A stretch of 64,000 bases of DNA from Planctomycetales bacterium (GCA_027449865.1 DAIDKV010000148.1:1-64000); one strand, 5' to 3'; counted from the stretch's first letter, positions 52,361 to 61,856 are shown. A program made the numbers and translations. The notes: generated by a model from the letters alone, not told the origin.

Positions 52361-53140
52361 TTGATCGTCGTCCAGGATTACCACAAGGTCTATCGCGAGA
52401 CCGTCGCCGTTGACGGGCTCAGTTTTGAGGTCGCGCCCGGGTCGATCCTCGGGCTGCTCGGGCCGAACGGGGCGGGGAAAACCACCACGCTCCGGGCCCT
52501 CGCCGGTATTCTCCGTCCGACCCGCGGCCGGTTGTTCGTCGCCGGGCATGATGTCGTCGCCGATCCCGTCGCGGCGAAGCGCGAACTCGCCTACATCCCC
52601 GACGACCCGAAGCTCTTCGACGCGCTGACCGTCTGGGAGCATTTGCAGTTCATCGCCTCGGCCTATCGCGTGGACGACTACCGCGAGAAGGGCGAGGAGC
52701 TGCTCCGTCGTTTCGACCTGACGGAGAAGCGCGAGTCGATGGCTCAGGAGCTTTCCCGAGGGATGCGGCAGAAGGTCGCCATCTGCTGTGCCTATCTGCA
52801 CGAGCCCCGCGCGATCCTGTTCGACGAGCCGCTGACCGGTCTCGATCCCTACGCCATCCGTACGCTCAAGGAGTCGATCATCGAGCGGGCGGCGGCGGGA
52901 GCGGCGGTCGTGGTCAGCTCGCATCTCCTTTCGCTGGTCGAGGATCTTTGCACTCATCTCCTGATCCTCAATCGGGGCCGCTGCCTGTTTCAAGGGACAC
53001 TCGACGACGCCCGGGCCCAGTACGCCGGACTTCAGGGAAGTGCTTCGCTCGAAGAGGTCTTCTTCCGGGCCACGGGTCCGGTTCGGTCGCCCGGACCAGC
53101 CCCGGTTGCGAGCGGGCCTGTCGATCAGCCGGCTCCTTGA
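52361..53140 (+). CDS. ABC transporter ATP-binding protein
   Basis: A 259-residue ABC ATPase. The start is TTG 52361, with GGAGG 6 nt upstream; the track's 392-residue start runs into the rhodanese gene in another frame. Walker A is GPNGAGKTTT, the signature is ELSRGMRQKVAI, Walker B is RAILFDEPLTGLDP, and the switch His is in VVSSHLL. The C-terminus is Pro/Gly-rich. The permease gene follows 12 nt later, so the two encode an exporter of the ABC-2-like class. The substrate is not indicated. The ATPase is most like those of Na+/antibiotic-type exporters. Confidence 0.95.
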   Translation: MIVVQDYHKVYRETVAVDGLSFEVAPGSILGLLGPNGAGKTTTLRALAGILRPTRGRLFVAGHDVVADPVAAKRELAYIPDDPKLFDALTVWEHLQFIASAYRVDDYREKGEELLRRFDLTEKRESMAQELSRGMRQKVAICCAYLHEPRAILFDEPLTGLDPYAIRTLKESIIERAAAGAAVVVSSHLLSLVEDLCTHLLILNRGRCLFQGTLDDARAQYAGLQGSASLEEVFFRATGPVRSPGPAPVASGPVDQPAP

Positions 53141-53152
53141 GGAGATGACCCA

Positions 53153-54811
53153 ATGGACCGCTCGCTCTTCCTGCTGATTCAGTTGAAGTATCGCTCGTTC
53201 GTCCGTCGGACGTACCGCGGCGTTCGGTCCTGGCGCGGGGCGATCTTGCTCCTGTTCACACTTGGATTCTTCGCCGCAACGCTCGGACCGCAGTTATTCC
53301 TCGTCGTCACCATGGGCAATCGGCCCGAATTACAACGGGTCGTCGGCTTCGTGGAGCCAATGGCTCCGATTTATCTGTTCGCCTTCACAATGGTTTTTGT
53401 GTTCACGTCTGCTGGCGATACGACCGTTGCGTTCACCCCCTCGGAGGTCGACTTCCTGTTCGCCGGGCCGTTCACCCGCCGCGAACTGATGCTCTACAAG
53501 CTGAGCAAGACCGGGCTGGGGCTTTTATCGGTCTCGGCCTTTGTCACGGCAATGGCGTTGATCAACCTCCGGTGGTGGCTGGCCGGGTTCATCGGGATCG
53601 CGCTGACGCTCGCCATGGTGCAGCTCGTCGGGATGATCGTCTCACTCGGAGGCCAGATTCTCGGCGAGGTCGCCTTTTCGCGGACCCGGAAGTTGGCGCT
53701 GGCCGTCCTGCTGATACTCGGAGTGCTCGCGGCGTCGCAGGTCGCCGGACGATTGCAGGCGGAAGGTGCCGCGAAGCTGATGGCCGTGATTCGGGAATCG
53801 CCGGCCCTCCGTATTCTGGTAGCACCGTTCGAGGTCTTCACCAAAACGGCGCTCGCCGGTCGGCTCTTTCCCGACCTGATCGGCTGGGGCACGGCGGCGT
53901 TCGTGATCGACGCGGCGCTCGTCGCCATCTTGCTCCGGCTGGACCGCGATTACCTGGAGACCACGGCCGCGATTAGCCAGCGGGTTTACGAGCGAGTCCA
54001 GCGAATGAAGCAAGGGGGCGGGTTCGCGATGCCGGTCGGCAAGTCGGCCGCCCGGGTCCGCGTGGCCGGTTTGCCCTGGTTGGGAGGCTTCGGGCCGATC
54101 GCCTGGCGACAGTTGCTGATCGCCCTGCGCACGTCGCGCGGGGTGCTGATCTCCTCGGTGATCGTCATCGTGATGATTGGCGGGAGCTTCATGTTCTCCA
54201 ATGGACCGGCTCCAGGCGGGCCAAGAGAGTCGGCCATGCCCTGGATCGGCCTCGGGATGGTCTTCTACCTGACGTTCCTGTTCTCGATGCAACTTCCGTG
54301 GGCGTTCCGCGGCGACCTCGACCACATCGAGACACTCAAGACGCTCCCGATCCGCCCGGTTGCGATCGCCGCCGGCCAGCTTGCAGGCGGGGCCTTGATC
54401 CTCTGTGGAATTCAGGTCGCGGCACTGGCCTTGGTGGGGGCCTTCGCGCCCTCGGGCTGGCCGATCCTGGCGACAGCCTCGGCATTCTGCGTGCCCTTCG
54501 ATTTCATGATCCTGGCGCTCAACAATCTGCTCTTCCTGCTCTACCCCGTTCGGATGGCCGCGGGGACGACCTTCGATTTTCAGATGTTTGGCCGGATGAT
54601 GCTCTCGTTCGCACTACTCTTCGTGACGCTCATCCCGGCGCTCGGTATTCCGGCCGGGATCGGGGGCCTCGCGTACCTGGTCTCGGGCTACTCGATCACG
54701 GCCTTCTCCGTGACAACCTGGCTGGTGCTGGCGGTGGAACTCGTCCCGCTGGTGCTGGCCCTGGCCTGGGCGTTCTGGCGGTTTGATGTCAGCACGCAGA
54801 CACCGGCCTGA
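53153..54811 (+). CDS. ABC exporter permease, putative
   Basis: A 552-residue integral membrane protein with about 12 hydrophobic helices, including AILLLFTLGFFAATLGPQLFL, VSAFVTAMALINLRWWL and LAVLLILGVLAASQVAG. It fits the putative ABC-exporter family with paired halves (the second half begins near residue 300 after a soluble loop with Arg/Lys-rich segments). The soluble PSEVDFLFAGPFTRRELMLYKL segment after the second or third helix is typical of these permeases. It directly follows its ATPase gene. The cargo is unknown. Confidence 0.88.
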   Translation: MDRSLFLLIQLKYRSFVRRTYRGVRSWRGAILLLFTLGFFAATLGPQLFLVVTMGNRPELQRVVGFVEPMAPIYLFAFTMVFVFTSAGDTTVAFTPSEVDFLFAGPFTRRELMLYKLSKTGLGLLSVSAFVTAMALINLRWWLAGFIGIALTLAMVQLVGMIVSLGGQILGEVAFSRTRKLALAVLLILGVLAASQVAGRLQAEGAAKLMAVIRESPALRILVAPFEVFTKTALAGRLFPDLIGWGTAAFVIDAALVAILLRLDRDYLETTAAISQRVYERVQRMKQGGGFAMPVGKSAARVRVAGLPWLGGFGPIAWRQLLIALRTSRGVLISSVIVIVMIGGSFMFSNGPAPGGPRESAMPWIGLGMVFYLTFLFSMQLPWAFRGDLDHIETLKTLPIRPVAIAAGQLAGGALILCGIQVAALALVGAFAPSGWPILATASAFCVPFDFMILALNNLLFLLYPVRMAAGTTFDFQMFGRMMLSFALLFVTLIPALGIPAGIGGLAYLVSGYSITAFSVTTWLVLAVELVPLVLALAWAFWRFDVSTQTPA

Positions 54812-54826
54812 TGGAACGCGAGCCAC

Positions 54827-54855
54827 TTGTCTGGGCTCGAAGACGCGCGTACTGT
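54827..54855 (+). promoter_or_regulatory. Promoter TTGTCT-17-TACTGT for the xdh-like operon
   Basis: TTGTCT (54827-54832) and TACTGT (54850-54855) are 17 bp apart. The predicted start is near 54862, about 92 nt before the first gene. Confidence 0.5.
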
Positions 54856-54953
54856 ATTAGGTCGATTCAGGTTCAGTCTGCGCCGGGGACGGCGCGGAAT
54901 CTGGACCACCGCATCTCGCAGGACGGGGCGATCGGTTACCGGAGACTCGCTCG

Positions 54954-55586
54954 ATGACAGAACAAAAACCCAGGGATCCCGGCGGGCTGGGCGGCCAGAG
55001 CCGGCGCGACTTCTTGCGGGGCTCGGGCGTGGCAGCCGCCACGGCCGTGCTGACCGGCCAGGCGGCGGGCGTCCTCGATGAGGCGCAGGCCGCCGAGGAA
55101 TCGACCAAGGTCCTCTCGGGGACCGTTGAAATCACACTGAAGGTCAATGGGCAGGAGCGATCGTGCGAGGTCGAGCCCCGAAGCACGCTGCTCGACACGC
55201 TGCGTAATCGCCTCGACGTCACCGGCCCGAAGCGGGTTTGCGATCGGGGAAGCTGCGGCGCCTGCTCCGCGATCGTCGACGGCGAACTGGTCTACTCATG
55301 CACGACGCTGGCGGTCTCGTGCCAGGGCAAGACGATCGAGACACTGGAAAGCTTCGAGACAGGTGAGGGAAGCGTCCCGCACGCCTTCCACCAGAACGAC
55401 GGACTGATGTGCGGCTACTGCACGCCCGGATTTGTCACCGCCTGCAAGGCGTACCTGGACAAGCACCCGAACGCGACCGAGGAAGAGATCCGCAAGGGGA
55501 TCGACGGCAACATCTGCCGGTGCGGCACCTACGTCGGCGTCCTGGCGGCGGCCAAGGCCGCGGCCCAAGCGAAGAAAGGAGCCTGA
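54954..55586 (+). CDS. Molybdenum hydroxylase [2Fe-2S] subunit with Tat signal
   Basis: A 210-residue small subunit of the xanthine dehydrogenase/CO dehydrogenase family. A Tat signal is clear: SRRDFLRGSGVAAATAVLTG (near residues 17-36). The plant-type [2Fe-2S] cluster Cys are in VCDRGSCGACSAIV and the following YSC. The second cluster is in MCGYCTPGF and ICRCGTY. It carries electrons between the molybdenum site and FAD. The large subunit starts 3 nt later. Since the other two subunits lack signals, the complex is probably exported as a folded unit through this one. Confidence 0.95.
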   Translation: MTEQKPRDPGGLGGQSRRDFLRGSGVAAATAVLTGQAAGVLDEAQAAEESTKVLSGTVEITLKVNGQERSCEVEPRSTLLDTLRNRLDVTGPKRVCDRGSCGACSAIVDGELVYSCTTLAVSCQGKTIETLESFETGEGSVPHAFHQNDGLMCGYCTPGFVTACKAYLDKHPNATEEEIRKGIDGNICRCGTYVGVLAAAKAAAQAKKGA

Positions 55587-55589
55587 GCC

Positions 55590-57740
55590 ATGGCCGAGTG
55601 GCCCGCATCTCCCAGCGTGATCGGTAAACGGATCCCCCGACTCGACGGCCTCTTGAAGGCGTCGGGAAAGGCAAAGTATCCGTCCGACGTCCACCCGAAG
55701 GGTCTCCTCTTCGGCGCGATGCTCTATAGCCCGCACGCTCACGCGAAGGTCAAGTCGATCGACACGAAGACGGCCGAGAAGCTGCCGGGCGTCAAGGCCG
55801 TCCTCGTGATCGCCGGTCCGGGAACCACCCTCCGCTATCACGGCGACGACATCGCCGCGGTTGCCGCCGAGACCGAGGAACAGGCTCGCGACGCCATCCG
55901 GGCGATCAAGATCGAGTACGATGTCCTCCCGCACGTCGTCACCGAGGCCCAGTCGATGGCCGAGGGGGCGCCCGAGGTCTTCAAGGGCGGGAACGTCAAG
56001 AAGGGCCGGGGCCAGACCAAGGGGAAGCCCGAGGACGCCATGGCCAGCGCCGCGGCGACCATCGAGGCGACGTACACCGTCCCGATGATCACCCACGTCT
56101 GCCTCGAAACCCACGGGCTGACCGTCGGCCTCGAGGGCGAGAAGAAGGCGACCGCCTGGGCGAGTACGCAGAACGTCTACGGAATCGCCGGCGACCTCGC
56201 CCAGGCTCTTGAGCTCGACCGGGGTGATGTGACCGTCTACACCGAGTTCATGGGCGGCGGCTTCGGCTCGAAGTTCAATGCCGATGTCTGGGGAACGACC
56301 GCGGCGAAGCTCTCGAAGATGGCCGGCGGCCGGCCGGTGAAGATGTTCCTCGACCGCGAGCAGGAGCACTGCGCGGCCGGGAATCGCCCGAGCGCCACGG
56401 CCCATATCAAAATGGGCGCCGACCGCGAGGGGAAGATTGTCTCGGTGATCGCCGAGGGCCACTCGACCGGCGGCGTCGGCAACGGCACGAACATGATTCT
56501 GCCGTACGTCTACCGGGGTGTTCCGCATTACTCGGTCGGACAGGCCAACGCCCTGACCAACCGAGGTGGATCCCGCGCCATGCGGGCGCCAAACCATCCG
56601 CAAAGCTGCATCCTGACCGAGGCCGCGGTCGACGATCTGGCCGAAAAACTGGGCATGGACCCGCTCGAGTTCCGGTTGAAGAACCTCGACCCCGGCTCGC
56701 CCATGACCCCGATCTACCAGGCCGAGATCCCCATCGGCGCGGAGCTGATCGGATGGAGAGAGAAGCGCAAGCCGCGCGGGAAGACCGGGACCGGCCCAAT
56801 CCGGACTGGCCTGGGAATGGCGCTTCACACCTGGGGCGGCGGCGGCAATCCCGGCAAGCAGGTCTCCTGCACGATTCATCCGGACGGCTCGGTCGACATC
56901 AAGACCGCCACCCAGGATATCGGCACCGGCGCCCGGACCATCCTCGCGATGATCGCCGCGGAGATTCTGGGCCTTCAGCCCACCGAGATCAATAGCCTGA
57001 TCGGCAACTCGTCGTATCCGCCGGGTCAGCCCTCGGGCGGCTCGACCACGACGCCGACGATGGCCCCGCCCTGCTACGACGCCGTCACCAAGGCACGCGA
57101 CGCCCTTTTCAAGAAGGTGGCCTCCGCGTTCAACAACGCCCGTCCCGAGGACCTCTCGCTCAAGCAAGGGCAACTCTGGGCCGGCGGCGAACCGGTCGCC
57201 TCGTGGAAGGAGGCTTGCCGGAAGCTCGGCACCTCGCCGATCTCCGTCACCGGCGAGTTCGTCGATGGGCTCAGCAGCACCGGCGTCGGCGGCTGCCAGT
57301 TCGCCGAGGTCTCGGTCGACCTGGAAACCGGCGAGGTCAAGGTCAAGAAGATCGTCGCCATCCAGGACTCCGGCCTGATCCTCGACCTGCTCACCTGGGA
57401 AAGCCAGGTCTACGGCGGCGTGATCATGGGCCTCAATTACGGCCTCTTCGAGGAGGTCGTGATGGACCCGACCAGCGGCCGGATGCTCAACCCCGACATG
57501 GAGTGGTACAAGCTCGCCGGCGCCTCGGATATCCCCGAGATCGTCGTTCGGGCCTACTCACCCCCAGACGAAAAGGGCCGGCAGGTGATCGGCGTCGGCG
57601 AACCCCCGACGATCTCCACCGCCGCGGCCATCGGCAACGCCGTCTCCAACGCCATCGGCGTCCGCGTGACCGAGTGGCCCATGTCCCCCCGCAACGTGCT
57701 CAACGCCCTCGCGACGGCCTCCAGAGAAGGGAGAGCGTAA
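55590..57740 (+). CDS. Molybdopterin-binding large subunit (xanthine dehydrogenase family)
   Basis: A 716-residue molybdenum-cofactor subunit, typical length for the three-gene form. It starts SVIGKRIPRLDGLLKASGKAKYPSD. Cofactor-binding segments are GGGFGSKFNADVWG (near residue 220), GGSRAMRAPNHPQ, TATQDIGTGARTIL and the catalytic-Glu motif VGEPPTIST near residue 670. This is the xdhA/coxL-like family; the substrate may be a purine, aldehyde or other heterocycle and cannot be read from sequence. The CoxL AYXCSFR loop is absent, so it is not a form I CO dehydrogenase. Confidence 0.95.
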   Translation: MAEWPASPSVIGKRIPRLDGLLKASGKAKYPSDVHPKGLLFGAMLYSPHAHAKVKSIDTKTAEKLPGVKAVLVIAGPGTTLRYHGDDIAAVAAETEEQARDAIRAIKIEYDVLPHVVTEAQSMAEGAPEVFKGGNVKKGRGQTKGKPEDAMASAAATIEATYTVPMITHVCLETHGLTVGLEGEKKATAWASTQNVYGIAGDLAQALELDRGDVTVYTEFMGGGFGSKFNADVWGTTAAKLSKMAGGRPVKMFLDREQEHCAAGNRPSATAHIKMGADREGKIVSVIAEGHSTGGVGNGTNMILPYVYRGVPHYSVGQANALTNRGGSRAMRAPNHPQSCILTEAAVDDLAEKLGMDPLEFRLKNLDPGSPMTPIYQAEIPIGAELIGWREKRKPRGKTGTGPIRTGLGMALHTWGGGGNPGKQVSCTIHPDGSVDIKTATQDIGTGARTILAMIAAEILGLQPTEINSLIGNSSYPPGQPSGGSTTTPTMAPPCYDAVTKARDALFKKVASAFNNARPEDLSLKQGQLWAGGEPVASWKEACRKLGTSPISVTGEFVDGLSSTGVGGCQFAEVSVDLETGEVKVKKIVAIQDSGLILDLLTWESQVYGGVIMGLNYGLFEEVVMDPTSGRMLNPDMEWYKLAGASDIPEIVVRAYSPPDEKGRQVIGVGEPPTISTAAAIGNAVSNAIGVRVTEWPMSPRNVLNALATASREGRA

Positions 57741-57744
57741 CAAG

Positions 57745-58734
57745 ATGAAAGCTTTCGAATACGCCGCTCCGACGACCGTCGACGCGGCCCTGAAGCTCCT
57801 CGGCGGTCCGAACGCCGCGGCGCTCGCGGGCGGGACCGACCTTCTCGGTCGAGCCAAGGACTATGTCACCTCGCCCGACCGTGTGGTCTACGTCAAGGAG
57901 ATCAAGGAACTGGGCGGGATCACCGGCGACGCGAAGTCGGGGATGACCCTCGGCGCCGCGACCCCGCTCTCCGAGATCGTCCACCACTCCGGAATCCGCG
58001 AAGCCTATCCGGCACTCTGGCAGGCGACCTCGGAAATCGGATCGATCCAGATCCGGAACATGAGCACGGTCGGCGGCAACCTCCTCCAGCGCCCGAGATG
58101 CTGGTACTTCCGGGCGGGCTTCGGCCTGCTCGGGATGAAGGACGGCCAGAGCCTCGTCCGGGCCGGCGACAATCGTTATCACGCAATCTTCCAGACCGAT
58201 GGCGACGCTCTCTTCGTCAGCCCCTCGAGTCTGGCGGTCGCCCTGATCGCGCTTGACGCCTCGGCGAAGGTGCGCGGGCCGAAGGGCGAGCGCACCGTCA
58301 AGGTGGAGGAACTCTACCGGGTGCCAAGGCGTGAGGGCGAGAGCGAGCTGACGGTCGAGCCCGGAGAGCTGCTTACGCACGTGATGATCCCGGCCGCCGG
58401 GAAGAACGGTGCGTATGAAGCCCGGCAGAAGCAGGCGCAGGACTGGCCGCTGGTGATGTCGGCCGTGAACCTCACCATGCAGGGCGATACCATCTCGAAG
58501 GCGCGGGTCGTGATCTACGGCGTGGCGCCGATCCCCTGGCGGAGTGAGGCGGCCGAGCGCGTCCTTGTCGGCAAGAAGTTCTCGCCCGAGGTCGCCGCCG
58601 AGGCCGGGACGGCGGCGGTCGAGGCAGCCCGTCCGCTCTCGATGAACGCCTACAAGGTTCCGATGACCCGGACCGTCGTCAAGCGTGCCCTGATCCGGGC
58701 CGTTCAGGGGAAGGGATACTGGGAGGAGGGGTGA
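57745..58734 (+). CDS. FAD-binding subunit, molybdenum hydroxylase
   Basis: A 329-residue FAD-binding medium subunit of the CoxM/YagS family. FAD motifs are ALAGGTDLLGR (near residue 30) and IGSIQIRNMSTVGGNLLQR (near 100). The CO_deh_flav_C domain follows from about residue 220. YagS-type homologues have several Cys in the loop after LLQR that can hold a [4Fe-4S] cluster; here only the first is left (RPRCWYFRAGFGLLGMKDGQ), so the cluster is probably lost. It starts 4 nt after the large subunit. The gene order is small, large, medium. Confidence 0.94.
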   Translation: MKAFEYAAPTTVDAALKLLGGPNAAALAGGTDLLGRAKDYVTSPDRVVYVKEIKELGGITGDAKSGMTLGAATPLSEIVHHSGIREAYPALWQATSEIGSIQIRNMSTVGGNLLQRPRCWYFRAGFGLLGMKDGQSLVRAGDNRYHAIFQTDGDALFVSPSSLAVALIALDASAKVRGPKGERTVKVEELYRVPRREGESELTVEPGELLTHVMIPAAGKNGAYEARQKQAQDWPLVMSAVNLTMQGDTISKARVVIYGVAPIPWRSEAAERVLVGKKFSPEVAAEAGTAAVEAARPLSMNAYKVPMTRTVVKRALIRAVQGKGYWEEG

Positions 58735-58749
58735 TTCACCCCACCGCCA

Positions 58750-58968
58750 ATGCCTGAGGAATCGCAGAAACCCACGCCTCGATGCCGGCACCTGCGCTCC
58801 AACGCCCTGTACCTCTTCGATGCCCTCCCCGAGGACGACGAAGGCTATGAGTATGGGTCGTCGGCGTGCTGGTGCCAGCACACCATGAAATCGATCGGGC
58901 CCGACGACGACCTCGTCGGGCTCCAGGAATGCCGGGTCGCGGATCGGACCTGTTACGAACCCCTCTGA
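58750..58968 (+). CDS. Small Cys-rich protein, 72 aa
   Basis: A 72-residue protein 15 nt after the FAD subunit gene. It has five Cys (PRCRHLRS, ACWCQHTM, ECRVADRTC) among acidic residues (ALPEDDEGYEYG). The spacing C-x-H and C-x-C-x-H suggests metal binding. It has no signal peptide or transmembrane helix. I have no family name; it could be an accessory or a maturation factor of the molybdenum hydroxylase, since it is the last gene of that operon. Confidence 0.75.
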   Translation: MPEESQKPTPRCRHLRSNALYLFDALPEDDEGYEYGSSACWCQHTMKSIGPDDDLVGLQECRVADRTCYEPL

Positions 58969-59077
58969 CTTCCTCCGTCCGATCCTGCCCTGTGCCGGGC
59001 CTGGCCCATCGAGAACTGCGAGCGGATCCGGAATCACCCCGCCTTCCGCTCGCCCATCTCGGTGGGCGAAGTCCACC

Positions 59078-60478
59078 CTATCTGTTCCTCGTCCGCGGAG
59101 GGATCAGGTCCGTTCCCTGAATACAGGGTATCGCGGCGTGGACCCCCGGCGTCAACTCGGGTCGGAATGCCTGGGGCCTTTGATGGACCGGCCGGGTTGC
59201 ATGAATGCGCAATCGATGAGGGAGCGTTCGAACATCGCGCCGGCCGTGATGTCGAGGCGTGTTCGGATAGGTGTTCGGCGCGGTGATGTTTGAGGCCACG
59301 AGGTCGGGAATCAAGCTCGATCCGACGGGCGAGCCGAGTCCCGTTGTGATATTCGCCGAGGAAGTGGCGCCCGCCCTCCTGTGGCCCCGATGACGGACGT
59401 AGGCGTGGCTCGTCGGCTGAGGGCCGAAAAGCGAAAGGCCGCCGCTCAGTGGAAGCAGCGGAGGCGTCGCCTGGATCGTGTGGAAATCGGTCGACGGTAA
59501 GCTATAAAGCGCGGGGAGCATTTGGGTCGGACCGTCGAGCGAGCCCTTGCCTTCCAGCGTGCGACCCTGATCCACGATCGCCACAATCGCCGCCCAGGCC
59601 GGCGTCCCGAGGCTCGTCCCGCCGACGATCATCCACGAGCCCGCGCCCGCGTTCGGACCCGCGCTGGGCGGTGTCTCAAACACGTCCACTCCCGTATTGG
59701 GGTCGCCGAGGAAGGCGACATCGGGGGCGCTTCGGAATCCAGTCGACTGAATGCGGTACTGGAATGACGGCTCGGGTTCGTAGAGGCTGTAGCCGCCTCC
59801 GCTGCCCGACCAGGCCGTCTCACCGAGGTAGCTGCCACCGGGCCCGATCGAAAGTGTCGTTCCGCCGACGGCCAGAACTCCGGGCGATGTGGATGGGTAA
59901 CTCGGTCCGGCGGCCGTCCCATTGTCGCCGCTCGCGGCCACGAAGGTGACCCCCTGGTGGCCGAGCGGAGTCTGGAAGTACGAGTCAAAGGCCGTCTGTC
60001 CGATGGTCTCGGGAAAGCCCCAGCTCATCGAGACGACGGAGACCCCGGGCGCATACCGGGCGACATCCACAGCGTGGATCAGGTCGCCGAGGTTCTGCGA
60101 GGCCGCCTCGACCACCAGCAAATGAGCCCCGGGCGCGATCGCGTGGGCCCATTCGACGTCGAGCATTTCCTCGGAGGCCCAGACGTCGCTCGTCCGGGAG
60201 CCGGCAAGGTCATCCACCGTGACCGCGGCGGCCGGAAGTCCGAAGGTCTGGTCGAACGTTTGCAGGTCGGAAACGAGGTTCGGGTCGTGGTAAGCCTCGA
60301 TCAGAGCGATCGTCTGGCCCGAACCATCGGCAATCACCGGCTGGCCGCTCGGCGAGGAGAACGTGATCCCGCCCAGTCCATACGCTTGAACCACGTCGGC
60401 CGGCGCGTATCCCGAGAGCAGACATCGATCGTCGAGCCGCTCGGCGAGCGGACGGAGGGCTCTCCTGGGCTTGCGCAT
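59078..60478 (-). CDS. Sedolisin-like (S53) serine protease
   Basis: A 466-residue exported protease. ATG 60478 (MRKPRRALRPLAERLDDRCLLSG) is chosen; the track start adds 193 non-coding-looking residues. The N-terminus carries the planctomycete motif (RLDDRCLLSG). The S53 catalytic Glu and Asp are in SEEMLDVEWAHAIAPG (near residue 95), the SMSWG block follows, and the Ser is in GGTSLGTPAWAAI (near 300). TGLGSPVG near the end matches the calcium site of sedolisins. The last 60 residues are Arg/His/Pro-rich and unlike the rest, so the 3' end may be frameshifted. Confidence 0.88.
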   Translation of the reverse strand: MRKPRRALRPLAERLDDRCLLSGYAPADVVQAYGLGGITFSSPSGQPVIADGSGQTIALIEAYHDPNLVSDLQTFDQTFGLPAAAVTVDDLAGSRTSDVWASEEMLDVEWAHAIAPGAHLLVVEAASQNLGDLIHAVDVARYAPGVSVVSMSWGFPETIGQTAFDSYFQTPLGHQGVTFVAASGDNGTAAGPSYPSTSPGVLAVGGTTLSIGPGGSYLGETAWSGSGGGYSLYEPEPSFQYRIQSTGFRSAPDVAFLGDPNTGVDVFETPPSAGPNAGAGSWMIVGGTSLGTPAWAAIVAIVDQGRTLEGKGSLDGPTQMLPALYSLPSTDFHTIQATPPLLPLSGGLSLFGPQPTSHAYVRHRGHRRAGATSSANITTGLGSPVGSSLIPDLVASNITAPNTYPNTPRHHGRRDVRTLPHRLRIHATRPVHQRPQAFRPELTPGVHAAIPCIQGTDLIPPRTRNR

Positions 60479-60830
60479 GAGGGTGCAACTCCGATCGTTG
60501 CGCACTCCCTCGCGGCAAACTCCCTGGTGCCCGATGATCGGCAGCATCCCGACTGCGATCGGAATGCGGGGCCACGCCTTCAGACGAGACGGCCGACTCG
60601 ATCCCGTCCCCACGTTGGACGGACGGGCGCCGTCGGTCGGCCTCCAGCGCAAGCCTCCCACCCAAAGTCTAGCCTTCGAAAGCATCGCGTGCGGACGATC
60701 CCATCCGATGTTCCCAAGGTCGTCGGCCCATCGTTCGCCTTGACGACTCCGCCCCCAGCCCCGACCATGAGAAGCCCCGATCGTCGGTCCACCGAGAAGT
60801 CCGAACGCGGGGAGCGGGCAGGGCGCGAGA
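60479..60830. other. Divergent intergenic region, nothing recognised
   Basis: The 352 bases between the divergent protease and epimerase genes show no ORF with coding character, no strong promoter pair and no hairpin with a T run. A TTCGAA palindrome occurs near 60676. Confidence 0.6.
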
Positions 60831-61856
60831 ATGACGCAGAATCCAGAATCGAGTCGCGGCAATCGGGTACTGGTTACCGGTGCGACCGGCCTCCTCGGCA
60901 GCCACCTCGCCGAACGCCTCTCCGAGCGCGGGGAAATCGTCCGGGCCCTGGTCCGGCCCGGAAGCCAGACCGAGTTCCTCGAATCCATCGGCGTCGAGAT
61001 CGTCCGCGGCGACCTCACCGAGCCCGAGGATTGCCGGGCCGCTGTCGAGGGAACCACCCACGTTTATCACTGCGCAGCGAAGGTCGGCGACTGGGGCACC
61101 TGGCCCGAGTTCCAGCGCGGCTGCATGGACGCCACCCGAACCCTCGCCCAGGCCGCCGGACGAGCCGGCGTCGATCGCTTCCTCCACATCAGCTCCACGA
61201 GCGCCTACGGACATCCCCGCGACCGCGATCGGCCGGTCGACGAGACAGAGCCGCTCGGCCAGAACCTCTGGTCCATGGACTATTACACCCGGAGCAAGGT
61301 CGACTGCGAGCGGATCCTCTGGGACCTCGCCGAATCCGGCCGGCTCCCGCTCACCATCATCCGCCCGAGCTGGCTCTTCGGCGAGCGCGATCGAACCACC
61401 ATCCCGAGGTTCCAGCGCGAGTTTGGCCGGGGCCGGGTTCTGATCGTCGGCAAGGGAGACAACCCTCTGAGTGCCGTCTATGCCGGAACCGTCGCCGAGG
61501 CCGCCATCCTCGCCGCCAACGATCCCAGTTCGAAGGGCGAGGCCTACAACATCACCAACCATGGACCGATCACTCAACGCGCTTTCATGGATCTGATCGC
61601 CGACGCACTGGGAGCCCCCAGAGCCCGTCGGCAGATCCCCTATCGACTCGCCTATTTCGGAGGCTTCCTGCTGGAAATGCAGGGCCGCCGGCGTCGCGAT
61701 CCGGTCCCGCCCCGGGTCACCCGGTACGGCGTCTGGCTCCTCGGCCGATATCTCTCGTACAGCACCGAGAAGGCCCAGTCACGCCTCGGCTGGCGGCCAG
61801 GACTGACCTATCGCCAAAGCATCGAGCGGACCATTCGTTGGTTTCTCAATCGTTAA
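60831..61856 (+). CDS. NAD-dependent epimerase/dehydratase (extended SDR)
   Basis: A 341-residue extended short-chain dehydrogenase. The Rossmann motif GATGLLGSHLAERL is at the N-terminus (near residue 17), the DLTEPE segment follows, and the catalytic Tyr-x3-Lys is YYTRSK (near residue 155) with STSAYG supplying the Ser. The later SVYAGTVAEAAILAA and GEAYNITN parts resemble 3-beta-hydroxysteroid-type or NAD(P)H-sugar epimerases. The C-terminus ends RLGWRPGLTYRQSIERTI. The substrate is unknown. It is a single gene; RNA copy C lies about 100 nt downstream. Confidence 0.9.
   Translation: MTQNPESSRGNRVLVTGATGLLGSHLAERLSERGEIVRALVRPGSQTEFLESIGVEIVRGDLTEPEDCRAAVEGTTHVYHCAAKVGDWGTWPEFQRGCMDATRTLAQAAGRAGVDRFLHISSTSAYGHPRDRDRPVDETEPLGQNLWSMDYYTRSKVDCERILWDLAESGRLPLTIIRPSWLFGERDRTTIPRFQREFGRGRVLIVGKGDNPLSAVYAGTVAEAAILAANDPSSKGEAYNITNHGPITQRAFMDLIADALGAPRARRQIPYRLAYFGGFLLEMQGRRRRDPVPPRVTRYGVWLLGRYLSYSTEKAQSRLGWRPGLTYRQSIERTIRWFLNR

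Noticed and set aside
55296-57173. Minus-strand 625-aa ORF opposite the molybdenum hydroxylase genes
   Set aside because: It is antisense to two well-supported subunits with no motif of its own.
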